Origin: Kitasatospora azatica KCTC 9699
Lineage (GTDB): Bacteria; Actinomycetota; Actinomycetes; Streptomycetales; Streptomycetaceae
DNA length: 64,000 nucleotides
NCBI RefSeq assembly: GCF_000744785.1
Contig: NZ_JQMO01000002.1
Span: 1-64,000 of the forward strand
Direction: 5' to 3'
The position numbers and the translations under genes are program-made. Of the stretch, positions 1 through 8,042 are shown piece by piece (position 1 is the stretch's first letter; every line of letters starts with the position of its first letter). The notes below the pieces were generated by a model. The model did not search any database, was not told the DNA's origin, and saw only the letters and a list, made by a program, of their open reading frames with translations.

Positions 1-1558
1 GATGGCCGGTCCGCCGCCTGGTTGCTGGGCTGGCGCCCCATCCTCCGTCCCTGGGGCGGGGCCTGCGGCCCTCGAGAGGCGCCTTGGGGCCGCCGGTCCG
101 GCTCGGGCCTCCCCGGCCCGGGTGGCGGGCCCTCACAGGCGCCCCGCACGGCGGTGGCTGACGGGCCCTCAACCGCAGACTCCGGACCGGAATCCGAAGC
201 GAATCCGGCGGCGTTTCCCCGACTTCCGTACAGCCCTATCCTACCGGTCCCGGGACGGGCGCAGAACGCGAACAGGCAACCTCGCGGCAACCGTCCATCC
301 CGGCTCTATCCGGCCGCACTTCCGGCGGAAATGCGAATTACCTTCCGCTCCCTTTCATTTGGCAATCCGAACCCCTTTCGAGGCGCAGCGGCGATGAATC
401 GCATTCAGGCACCTCGGAAAGGGGCCTACCGCCCTCGCCACCGACACGGCGCCCGGCCGTTCCAGGACGCCGAGGAAATCCCGCCCGGCATCAACGGAGC
501 AATTCCCGGTGTGGCGACACCGAACCGAACACCGAGCCAGGACGGCGGCCAGGACGGGCCCCGAGACGGCCGAGCACCCCAGGGGCCGGGACGGCCAGGA
601 CGGCGGCCTGGACGGGCGGCCAGGGCCCAGCAGCAGGCAGCCCCGGCAGCGGGCGGGACGCCACCAGGGCGGGCGCGGGCAGGACGGCCACGTCCGACGC
701 CAGCGGGACGGCCTGGCGGCCGACCAGGACGACGGCCAGGACCCCCAGCAGCCCGGGCGCGGCACCGGGCGACGCGGGCGGCCCGCCGAGGCCGGCCAAC
801 CGGCGCAGCCCGGGTGCAACACGAAGTGCAACACGCCCACCCGCCCCCACTCCCAGCCACATAACACCTGGTCAGACCCGCAACACGGCCCCGTGTTGCA
901 CCCCACCGCAACACCGCGTTGCACCCCCACCCGGCCGCCGACCACCACCCGCCACCAGGCCACCAGCCACCAGGACCAGGCCGCCGAGAAAGTCGGCCTT
1001 CTCGACGGCCACCAGCACCTGGCGGTCGTCGGCACCCGGAGGCGGCCACCACAGAGCAGCAACCGCGGCCCCACCCCGCCGCCTGTCGCACCCCCGCCAC
1101 ACACAGGGAATCAAGGGCATCCGCCCACGTCACACCACACGACAGCCCCCCACACGACAAGCGGGCGCGACAGCCCCCACCCACCACCAGAACGCCCACC
1201 AGAACAACCTCCAGGGCGGCCTGACGGCCACCCAGCACCACGCTGAACCGCCGTGGCGGACAAGAACCGCGCGTGAAGCCCTTCTGGGGCGGATCTGGCG
1301 ACTACACGCATCCTCTTACCTGGTCCGACCACATGCGGCGCAAGCATCGGCTTGACGGAACGAAGCATCACCGGGTCGGACGTGCGTAGGCATATCTGCA
1401 ACAACTCGGCGAACGAGTTGGCGCTCAGGGGGCCCACGCGCCATGGTTGTTCCGCCGCAGGACGGGCCCCAGTAACCGTCGATCCAGCGGCAGAGCCCGC
1501 CCCATGGCGGCCTTTCAGATCACTCCCGCTATCCCTCTTCGACAGGAGTTTCTTCGCC
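1..1558. other. GC-rich low-complexity region without a supported gene
   Basis: Several long open frames cross this stretch on both strands, but all are rich in R, G, P and A, none has a convincing ribosome-binding site, and none matches a family I recognise. The DNA between about 530 and 780 is full of short overlapping repeats of the type GGCCAGGACGG, which is enough to keep frames open by composition alone. The only discrete structure I see is the GTGCAACAC cluster listed separately. I treat the region as intergenic. Confidence 0.55.
814..924. repeat. Iteron-like cluster of GTGCAACAC motifs with a palindrome
   Basis: GTGCAACAC occurs at 814-822 and again at 826-834, 12 bp apart. Partial copies GCAACAC lie at 880-886 and 908-914, and inverted copies GTGTTGCAC at 893-901 and GCGTTGCAC at 916-924. 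Positions 880-899 form a 9-bp-arm inverted repeat, GCAACACGG / CCGTGTTGC, with a 2-bp centre. Clusters of short direct and inverted copies like this are usual at plasmid iterons, ParB-type centromeres or operators. Which of these it is cannot be told from sequence, and no Rep or ParB gene is visible nearby. Confidence 0.5.
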
Positions 1559-1816
1559 ATGCCCAAGTCCAACCTCTCCCGCCTGTCCTGCGTCGGTCTC
1601 GAGGACTCGCGCGGTCCTCTGAGGGGTACGCCGCGCCGCCTGGTGATCGTCGTCGTCCTGCTCGCCGCGGTCTCCGTCATCGCCCTCGGGGTGCCGGTGG
1701 ACACCGTCGTCGCGGTCGTGGCCCTGCCGCCGGCCAGCATGAAGCTGGTGGACCTCTCCTTCAACCTGATGCCTGGCCGGCGCAGCCCCAGCGCGCTCGT
1801 CCCGCAGGTGCGGTGA
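1559..1816 (+). CDS. Small membrane protein, translationally coupled to the XRE regulator
   Basis: 85 aa. The ATG at 1559 is chosen because AGGAG lies about 10 nt upstream; longer in-frame extensions have no such site. The chain is basic at the N-terminus, followed by a hydrophobic segment at about residues 30-58 (RLVIVVVLLAAVSVIALGVP then a second apolar stretch), so it probably spans the membrane once or twice. The stop TGA overlaps the GTG start of the next gene (GTGA at 1813-1816), which indicates coupled translation. Function is unknown; it may be a membrane partner of the downstream regulator. Confidence 0.65.
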   Translation: MPKSNLSRLSCVGLEDSRGPLRGTPRRLVIVVVLLAAVSVIALGVPVDTVVAVVALPPASMKLVDLSFNLMPGRRSPSALVPQVR

Positions 1817-2643
1817 AACCGGCCGTGGGACGCCCCGAGAAGCCGATCCCGGCGGGCGCGGGCAAGGAGCTGCGCGCGTTCATCCAGCACCTGCGCGACC
1901 TGCGAGCCGCCGCAGGCCTGAGTCTGGACGACATCGCCAGGCATCCGGCGAGTGATGGGCGCAGCATGGCCACCTTCCAGCGGGCGGTCGCCGGTACGGC
2001 CATGCCCACCGAGGACGTCACCATCGCGTTCGTGGGGGCCTGCGGCGGTGACGTGGGCAAGGCCCTGCGGCTGCGCCGCCGAGCCGCCAGCGCCGCCGCC
2101 TGGGCCATCGAGTCCGACCCGCCCCAGCGCATCTCCCCCAGCGAGATCCTCAACCTCACCGACCTGCGCACTGCGATGCGCTACATCCTCCTCCAGGCAG
2201 GCCGCCCCTCCAGCCGCGCCCTGCAGAAGGGTGCTCCACGCGGACACCTCCCCCACACCACCCTCGACCGGCTCCTCGACACCAAGCAGAAGCCCCGCCT
2301 GCCCTCCCCGCGACTCCTCGAGGCGTTCCTCGCCGGCTGTCACGTTCCCGCCCCGCGTATGGAGGCCTGGATGGCCGCCTACCACCGCCTCGTCGCCGCC
2401 AACCCCGGCCTCATCAGTACCCACGAACGCGCGCGCATCGCACGGAAAACCTTCATCGGCTGGGGCGAACCGGGTTGGGACAGCCTCCACCGCGAAGAGC
2501 AAGAACGGCGCTTCTGGTCGATCAGGAAGGAGAACCGACACCGGACCTATCCCGGCGACTTCGGCCGGGACCTCGACGAGGTCGAGGAATACACCGACCA
2601 ATGGGCCATCGAATACGCCAATCAGAAGGCGATCGACGGCTAG
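1813..2643 (+). CDS. XRE-family helix-turn-helix transcriptional regulator
   Basis: 276 aa from a GTG that overlaps the preceding stop. Residues about 5-75 carry the actinomycete pattern GRPEKPIP...ELRAFIQHLRDLRAAAGLSLDDIA...STFQRAVAG...P..ED...FV.ACGGD. In this family that is an N-terminal HTH with the signature ending around ACGGD. The remaining ~200 residues are helical and charged, ending in a WAIEYANQ-rich tail, and I do not recognise a ligand domain in them. Coupling to the upstream membrane gene suggests a two-gene regulatory unit. A cytoplasmic DNA-binding role is family knowledge; its targets are unknown. Confidence 0.75.
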   Translation: MKPAVGRPEKPIPAGAGKELRAFIQHLRDLRAAAGLSLDDIARHPASDGRSMATFQRAVAGTAMPTEDVTIAFVGACGGDVGKALRLRRRAASAAAWAIESDPPQRISPSEILNLTDLRTAMRYILLQAGRPSSRALQKGAPRGHLPHTTLDRLLDTKQKPRLPSPRLLEAFLAGCHVPAPRMEAWMAAYHRLVAANPGLISTHERARIARKTFIGWGEPGWDSLHREEQERRFWSIRKENRHRTYPGDFGRDLDEVEEYTDQWAIEYANQKAIDG

Positions 2644-2815
2644 GAGCCCCATCAGGCCATGCCGCATCAGGGCAACAGCGCAGTTCAAGACCAACACACC
2701 CCACAGGCAGGACGACCACGACCTGGGGGCGGAGTTCGACGGACACCCCGGGGGGCTGGACAGCGGCCATGCCGGGCGCCAGGCAGGGCAAGCACGTCGC
2801 GTTGGACAGCGGCGG

Positions 2816-3439
2816 TCAGCCGTGGTCGGCAACCGGGGAGGAGGCGCTGTCCTGCTCGGTTTCTGGCGTGGCCCGCTGCTTGGGCAGTTCATCGTCGTTC
2901 AGCAGATCGCCGAAGTGCCCGAACACCCAGTCATCGACCATCGCCGGGTACGCGTCGATCAGATGAGTGGGCGGCGGCTCGTGAGGCTCCTCGGTCCCGA
3001 AGACCCACAGCGAGACGATGTTGTCTCCCCGCGTCAGGTCGGTCACAGCATCGCGCAGGCGGGATGCATGGGCCAAAATCTGCCGCCGGTCCGAAAAGCA
3101 GATGTCCCCCACGTCGGCGCCCTCGTGCGCGATGAAGTTCCGGGCCTCTCGGGCCTTGTCGAGAACGTCCGTGTCCCACGTCCTGGCCCACGACAGGTGG
3201 TCTCCCAGAGCGCGCAGCGTGGGGCCCAGCATCTTGTCCGCCGGGAGCGCCGCGATCGCGTCCTGGAGTCCGAGCACCGGATCGGACCCAACCGCCTCCA
3301 CAAGGTTGCCGATCCGAAGCAGGTACTTGCACTTCGACTCGAACGCGTTAGCCAGGTACAACGCCCGGCCGGCCGACATGAACAGCGCGTCCAGGAACTC
3401 CGGTTCACGCGGCTTCAGGTATCCCAGCGACCAACCCAT
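2816..3439 (-). CDS. HEPN-like protein with an RNFIAH (RX4H) motif
   Basis: 207 aa from the ATG at 3439, where the sequence becomes protein-like; upstream extensions are low-complexity. Mostly helical. Residues 94-107 read DKAREARNFIAHEG, giving R100-N-F-I-A-H105. HEPN ribonuclease domains are helical bundles with RX4-6H, commonly with N, D or H after the arginine, so this fits. The N-terminal half (LANAFESKCKYLLRIGNLVEAV) also looks like the first helices of such a bundle. I see no MNT nucleotidyltransferase or other antitoxin beside it. HEPN proteins act as RNases in toxin-antitoxin and phage-defence systems, but non-catalytic members exist. The assignment is motif-based. Confidence 0.6.
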   Translation of the reverse strand: MGWSLGYLKPREPEFLDALFMSAGRALYLANAFESKCKYLLRIGNLVEAVGSDPVLGLQDAIAALPADKMLGPTLRALGDHLSWARTWDTDVLDKAREARNFIAHEGADVGDICFSDRRQILAHASRLRDAVTDLTRGDNIVSLWVFGTEEPHEPPPTHLIDAYPAMVDDWVFGHFGDLLNDDELPKQRATPETEQDSASSPVADHG

Positions 3440-3616
3440 GCGCCCACGGTAGGACCGATGTCCACCGAGTTTCACCGCGCCCGACCGTCCACCACCGCAG
3501 GACCGGGACGGCAGGGCAGCGGGCGGAAGACCAACGGGCACCGGCCCCACCGGACCACCCCGGCACCAGGCGGAAGCGCAGCCCGGCTACCCGAAACCGA
3601 ACACCGGGCCAGACGC

Positions 3617-3931
3617 TCAGTCAGCCACCTGCCCCGTCGGCGCGCGGCGCCGTAGCATCCAGCGCAGGACGGCAACCTCGGCGAGTGCGACGAGGACGAC
3701 CAGGGCGTTGAAGGCCGGGTCGCTCAGCGTCCCGCCAACACCGGTCGCGACCAGCGGAAGCGCCGCCGGTGCAGACGCCACCGCAAAGCCGACCGCAGGC
3801 AGCTCGCCGGAGCCAGACAACGGATCGGCCCAGGGCTGCACCGTCGTCCAGACCCCGAGCACGATGAGCAGCACGGCATACCCAAGAAAGACGGTGCGGC
3901 TGGCGGTGAAACGTCTGGAGCGAGCGGTCAT
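3617..3931 (-). CDS. Small integral membrane protein
   Basis: 104 aa starting MTARSRRFTASRTVFLGYAV. There are three likely membrane segments, at residues about 14-32, 46-66 and 75-92, followed by a basic tail (RWMLRRRAP). The size and layout resemble the SCO4225-type Streptomyces membrane proteins, but I cannot confirm that family by eye. It lies downstream of nothing obvious and is convergent to no gene; the upstream 500 bp are gene-free. Function unknown. Confidence 0.6.
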   Translation of the reverse strand: MTARSRRFTASRTVFLGYAVLLIVLGVWTTVQPWADPLSGSGELPAVGFAVASAPAALPLVATGVGGTLSDPAFNALVVLVALAEVAVLRWMLRRRAPTGQVAD

Positions 3932-4451
3932 GGCGAGATGCTGCCACGTGCCGACACGCAGGCGCGCGACGGATCCTGACCGAGCCGCTACCGCGCCCTC
4001 ACAGCACGCGACAGCACTCCACACGTCAGGGGCGCGACAGCTGCCGGGGCCGCCGCTACCACCACGAAACCGAACACCGCCCCACCAGCCACCCTCAAGG
4101 CGCGAATTCGGAACACCATCGGCACTCAGCCAATAACCAATTCCACAAAAGCTCCCCACAGCAATTCGATGGCCCAAAAACCAACCGAAAACAGCCCACC
4201 ACTCGAACGGGCGTCCAGCAGACCCCCCAACCCGCCCAACCACCACACACAGTCACCAAAAGCGAGGCGGGTGCAGCCCTGCTAGCCACTCGAACAGTCT
4301 CGACAATTGGTCCAGACAAGACGGCGTATGAGGCCATTTACGCCACACAACACCAACAGGTCACACCCCGAGCAGAGCCGGGGAGCGCAGGGTGGGGAGC
4401 GGGAGAAGACTGGAGAGTGAAGCACCCCTCAGTAGCGCCGGGGAGACTCCC
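3932..4451. other. Intergenic region, no gene seen
   Basis: About 520 bp between a minus-strand membrane gene and a plus-strand lipoprotein gene, so it should hold two divergent promoters. The stretch 4120-4330 is noticeably more AT-rich than its surroundings. Short frames here lack start signals. I see no hairpin or repeat worth naming. Confidence 0.5.
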
Positions 4452-5216
4452 ATGGCCCACACTGCGCGAACTCGCCATCAGCGGCTCGCCCGATGCGCGC
4501 TCCCAGCTGCCGCACTCCTCCTGATCGGGGGCGCAGCAGGTTGCGGCGCAGGCTCGAAGACATCGTCTGGCGTCACCCCGAGTGTCACCGTGACAAGTGC
4601 AGCCGGCTCTTCTGCTCCTGCCACCGCATCGACCGCGCTGCTGACCGCAGCACAGTTGCAGGCTGCGCTGCTGACGGCGGGCGAGCTGGGGCCGGCCTTC
4701 GCCGCCTCGAGCAGCGCGAGCGACACCACGGGTACCGGCGGCTCCTCCGTCACGGGCTGCGAGCCGTTGGCCAGCATGCTGAACGGGACGGCCAGCACGA
4801 CCCAGCAGGTTCAACAGGACGTGCTCCTCACCGCCGGCAGCACCGGGCCCTTCGTGCAGGAGTCGCTCCTCACCGAGACCCCGGCCGCTCTGACCACCGA
4901 CTACGCCCAGGCCCGGGCGGCCCTCACGTCCTGCCACACACTGACCTTCCCGACCGGTGCCGAACCCCTGACGTTCACCCTGAGCCCCATCAACTTCGGC
5001 GGCCCCGGATCGGCGGCGGCACGAATGGACGCCACCTACCGCGGCGTACAGGTCAACGGATACCTCGCCATCGACCGACTCGGCCCCGTAGCACTCACCT
5101 ACGCCTACTTCCAGATCGGAAGCGGATCATCCCAACTGGCCTCGGCCTACTACACGCAAGCCGTCAACAAGATCCACCAAGCCCTCGGCCCCACCACCAC
5201 ACAGTCCTCAAACTAA
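4452..5216 (+). CDS. Secreted lipoprotein
   Basis: 254 aa. The ATG at 4452 follows GGGAG at 4441-4445. The N-terminus is a lipoprotein signal: basic MAHTARTRHQRLAR, hydrophobic CALPAAALLLIGG, then a lipobox GGAAGC whose cysteine would be lipidated. A Ser/Thr/Ala-rich linker follows (SKTSSGVTPSVTVTSAAGSS). The folded part begins LTAAQLQAALLTAGELGPAF, a pattern seen in actinomycete PknH-sensor-like lipoproteins. A Cys pair (TGCEP; TSCHT) could form a disulfide. It would sit on the outer face of the membrane. The specific role is unknown. Confidence 0.75.
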   Translation: MAHTARTRHQRLARCALPAAALLLIGGAAGCGAGSKTSSGVTPSVTVTSAAGSSAPATASTALLTAAQLQAALLTAGELGPAFAASSSASDTTGTGGSSVTGCEPLASMLNGTASTTQQVQQDVLLTAGSTGPFVQESLLTETPAALTTDYAQARAALTSCHTLTFPTGAEPLTFTLSPINFGGPGSAAARMDATYRGVQVNGYLAIDRLGPVALTYAYFQIGSGSSQLASAYYTQAVNKIHQALGPTTTQSSN

Positions 5217-5878
5217 CTCCGCCCAAGACGCCAGCCGGCAGGCGGCCACACCCAGCGGTTGGGGCAGTCACGGGCCTGCTGCTGCCAGACCTCCCACCAC
5301 GGATCGCTCGCGTCCGGTGTGCTCGTCCTGCCCTGCGAGCCCGAGGCCTGTCCAGTCAGGAGGCTGACGTACGCGCCGACGGCCAACGGCGTTGCTGCGC
5401 CGATACCCCCAGCCCGACTGCTGCGGGCAGCAGGAGGCGCTGACCATCAGGTGGTGGCTGGCGCCTTCGGTGGCTTGCCGTCAACGGCACAGTTCCTGAA
5501 CGGCGCTGGGGCTGAGTTCAGCGGTGAGCTGGAGCTGGAAGGCCAGAAGCAGCGGCCGTACGGGCACCTGCCCCGCCACCTGGCCCAACCCGAGCAGCGC
5601 CCCGCCGACCAGGCGTCTACAAAGGGGTAGATGGAAGGGGCACCTCTTGAAGGGAGCGGCCATGACGGGTCTCGGCGCTTCCCGGTGGAGGCCTTGCACG
5701 CGCTGGCGTGGCATCCATCCTCGTGGCCTCCGCGCTCGCGGCCGCCGGATGCAGCAACGGCGCCGGCGGAACGGTGCAGAGCCCTGCACCCGCTGTCGGC
5801 CAGTCCTCGCAGTCCTCGCAGTCCCCGCAGTCCAGCGGGACATCACAGGCTCCCCAGTCCAGCGGGACACCGACCCTA

Positions 5879-5909
5879 GTGCTCTGACCGCATACGTTCG
5901 CCGGGTTGG
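5879..5909 (+). repeat. Left terminal inverted repeat of the IS630-type element
   Basis: 31 bp starting GTGCTCTGACCG and ending GCCGGGTTGG, immediately right of TA at 5877-5878. It matches the reverse complement of 7706-7736 at all 31 positions. Confidence 0.92.
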
Positions 5910-5971
5910 CGGTGGAGGCGCCGGAACCGGTTGGATGTGGGCCGACATCCGATCCGGTGTGGGGAGGCGTA

Positions 5972-7090
5972 GTGGCAGAGCCGGTCAGGGTCCGGAGGTT
6001 GACCGATCAGGAGGGTCAGCAGTTACAGCGGATCGTGCGCCGGGGCAGCACGAACACGGTGCGCTACCGGCGAGCGATGATGCTGCTGGCCTCGGCCGGC
6101 GGCAACCGGGTCCCGGTGATCGCCCAGCTGGTCCAGGCCGACGAGGACACCGTGCGGGACGTGATCCACAAGTTCAACGCGATCGGCCTGGCCTGCCTGG
6201 ACCCTCGGTGGGCGGAAGGCCGTCCCCGCCTTCTTAGTCCTGACGACGAGGACTTCGTCGTCCAGACGGCCACCACCCGCCCGGCCAAGCTCGGCCAGCC
6301 CTTCACCCGCTGGTCCATCCGCAAACTACTCGCCTACCTGCGCCGGGTCCACGGCCGGGTGATCCGCATCGGCCGCGAGGCCCTGCGATGCCTGCTCGCC
6401 CGACGCGGCGTCACCTTCCAGCGCACCAAGACCTGGAAGGAGTCCACCGACCCCGAGTACGACGCCAAACTCGATCGGATCGAGCACGTCCTGGAACACT
6501 TCCCCGACCGCACGTTCGCGTTCGACGAGTTCGGCCCGCTCGGCATCCGGCCCACCGCGGGCAGCTGCTGGGCCGAGCAGGGCAAGCCAGACCGGCTTCC
6601 GGCGACCTACAAGCGCACCCACGGCGTCACGTACTTCCACGGCTGCTACTCGATCGGCGACGACAGACTGTGGGGCGTCAACCACCGCCGCAAGGGCACC
6701 GCGAACACCCTGGCCGCACTCAAGTCGATCCGGGCCGCCCGCCCGGACGGCGCCCCGGTCTACGTGATCCTGGACAACCTCTCCGCCCACAACGGCAAGA
6801 AGATCCTCCGCTGGGCCAAGAACAACAACGTCCACCTGTGCTTCACCCCGACCAACACCTCCTGGGCCAACCCGATCGAAGCGCACTTCGGACCCTTGCG
6901 GCAGTTCACCCTGGCCAACTCCAACCACCCCAACCACACGGTCCAGACCCGCGCCCTGCACGCCTACCTGCGCTGGCGCAACGCCAACACCCGCCACCCC
7001 GACGTCCTGGCCGCCCAACGCAAGGAGCGCGCCCGCATCCGCAGCGAGAAAGGGATCCGCTGGGGCGGCAGACCGGCTGCCGCTGCGTGA
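5972..7090 (+). CDS. IS630-family DDE transposase
   Basis: 372 aa. The GTG at 5972 is chosen for the GGGGAGG at 5961-5967. N-terminal helix-turn-helix regions (VRRLTDQEGQQLQRIVRRG, then the ADEDTVRDVI segment) would bind the inverted repeats. The catalytic triad is visible as FAFDEFG (D near residue 186), VILDNLSAHN (D near 267) and NPIEAHF (E near 302), the usual DDE order and spacing in IS630. Length is normal for a single-ORF member. It catalyses cut-and-paste transposition into TA. Confidence 0.93.
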   Translation: MAEPVRVRRLTDQEGQQLQRIVRRGSTNTVRYRRAMMLLASAGGNRVPVIAQLVQADEDTVRDVIHKFNAIGLACLDPRWAEGRPRLLSPDDEDFVVQTATTRPAKLGQPFTRWSIRKLLAYLRRVHGRVIRIGREALRCLLARRGVTFQRTKTWKESTDPEYDAKLDRIEHVLEHFPDRTFAFDEFGPLGIRPTAGSCWAEQGKPDRLPATYKRTHGVTYFHGCYSIGDDRLWGVNHRRKGTANTLAALKSIRAARPDGAPVYVILDNLSAHNGKKILRWAKNNNVHLCFTPTNTSWANPIEAHFGPLRQFTLANSNHPNHTVQTRALHAYLRWRNANTRHPDVLAAQRKERARIRSEKGIRWGGRPAAAA

Positions 7091-7143
7091 TCAAGCCCCC
7101 CAGAAACCTCCCCGGCACAGCATGGGCCCTGGACAATGGGGCC

Positions 7144-7650
7144 ATGCGTATTCGAGAGGTCCGGATCGAGGAACTGCCCCTGCTCCAGGACATCGAGCGA
7201 GCGGCCGGACGGTGCTTCCGCGACATCGGCATGCCCGAGATCGCGGACGACGAGCCGCTGCCGCTCGATGAGCTCGCTCGATACCAGCGGGCGGGGATGG
7301 CCTGGGTGGCCGTCAACGAGTCCGACACTCCGGTGGCCTATCTCATCGCTGACCACGTCGACGGCAACCTGCACATCGAACAGGTATCGGTGCACCCCGA
7401 CAATGCAGGCCAGGGCATCGGACGGTCGCTGCTGGATCACCTTGCCGAGCGAGCGGCAGCCCACAGCATTCCCGCCCTGACCCTCACGACGTTCACCGAC
7501 GTGCCGTGGAACGCTCCCTACTACGCACGCTGCGGATTCCAGCCGCTGGACGACAACCTGATCAGCCCGGGTCTGCTGGACATCCGTACGCGCGAAGCGG
7601 CCCATGGCCTGGACAGGTGGCCGCGGTTGTTCATGCACCGAGCCGTGTGA
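7144..7650 (+). CDS. GNAT-family N-acetyltransferase, IS passenger
   Basis: 168 aa starting MRIREVRIEELPLLQDIERAA. Residues 79-98 give the acetyl-CoA binding motif A, EQVSVHPDNAGQGIGRSLLD (Q/R-x-x-G-x-G/A at 90-95). A later YARCGF (127-132) is the usual C-terminal aromatic/GF element. The gene lies 53 nt after the transposase and ends 55 nt before the right inverted repeat, so it travels with the element. GNAT enzymes acetylate amines of small molecules or proteins; related stand-alone genes can confer aminoglycoside or other toxin tolerance. The substrate here is not predictable. Confidence 0.85.
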   Translation: MRIREVRIEELPLLQDIERAAGRCFRDIGMPEIADDEPLPLDELARYQRAGMAWVAVNESDTPVAYLIADHVDGNLHIEQVSVHPDNAGQGIGRSLLDHLAERAAAHSIPALTLTTFTDVPWNAPYYARCGFQPLDDNLISPGLLDIRTREAAHGLDRWPRLFMHRAV

Positions 7651-7705
7651 CGGTTCCATCAGGACAGTCGCCCATCGAGAGCGGCACAAGTGCAGACCGC
7701 CAGCA

Positions 7706-7736
7706 CCAACCCGGCGAACGTATGCGGTCAGAGCAC
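7706..7736 (-). repeat. Right terminal inverted repeat of the IS630-type element
   Basis: 31 bp ending CGGTCAGAGCAC, followed by TA at 7737-7738. Perfect inverted partner of 5879-5909. Confidence 0.92.
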
Positions 7737-8042
7737 TAGCCGTGGGGCAGACGCTGTCCGTCCGCACCGTTGGTGACGGCGTGGTCGTCACCAATACCGG
7801 GTCCGCCGATGTGACCCTGGTCGATGTCAAGACGACCACGTCCAACCCCAGCGCCGGGTACTCCATCCCTTCGGGCACCGAGGTCGTCTGCGTTGAACTC
7901 AAGGTCAAGAACACGGGCACAGCAGACCTGGACACCTATCCGTTCATCAGAGCCCGGTGGAACGGCAAGGAGCAATAGTCAAGACCTGTGGACGGGATGA
8001 CGTGCGAGCGTGGGTCGTTGCAACGGGGCGGGCCGCGCAGTC

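Larger units (their letters stand above)
5879..7736 (+). mobile_element. IS630-type insertion sequence with acetyltransferase passenger
   Basis: About 1,858 bp bounded by 31-bp perfect terminal inverted repeats (5879-5909 and 7706-7736, starting GTGCTCTGACCG). It is flanked on both sides by CTAG, giving the TA target duplication expected of the IS630/Tc1-mariner superfamily (TA at 5877-5878 and 7737-7738). It contains the transposase (5972-7090) and a GNAT-type acetyltransferase gene (7144-7650) in the same direction, both inside the repeats. Ends, target duplication and reading frames are all intact, so this looks like a recent, possibly active insertion. Confidence 0.9.
5662..7978 (+). pseudogene. 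Lipoprotein gene (DUF4352-like) split by an IS630-type element
   Basis: The left part begins at ATG 5662 after GAAGGGAG and reads to the IS junction. A 1-nt shift near 5703 is needed to join the basic N-terminus (MTGLGASRWRPC) to a clear lipobox segment, ASILVASALAAAGC, followed by a Gln/Ser-rich linker. The right part starts at 7739 and reads AVGQTLSVRT...VTNTGSADVTLVDV...VVCVELKVKNTGTADL, a beta-rich domain like DUF4352 lipoproteins, ending at 7978. Removing the IS and one TA copy joins ...TPTL to AVGQTL in one frame, so this was one gene. The right domain also ends early for DUF4352. The gene is inactive now. Confidence 0.75.

Noticed and set aside
1-1250. Linear-replicon telomere at the left edge
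   Set aside because: No set of telomere-type palindromes with GCGAAAGC-like loops, and the window edges are arbitrary.
1111-2892. A 593-codon minus-strand frame
   Set aside because: Antisense to the membrane/XRE pair, low-complexity, with no motif and no start site.
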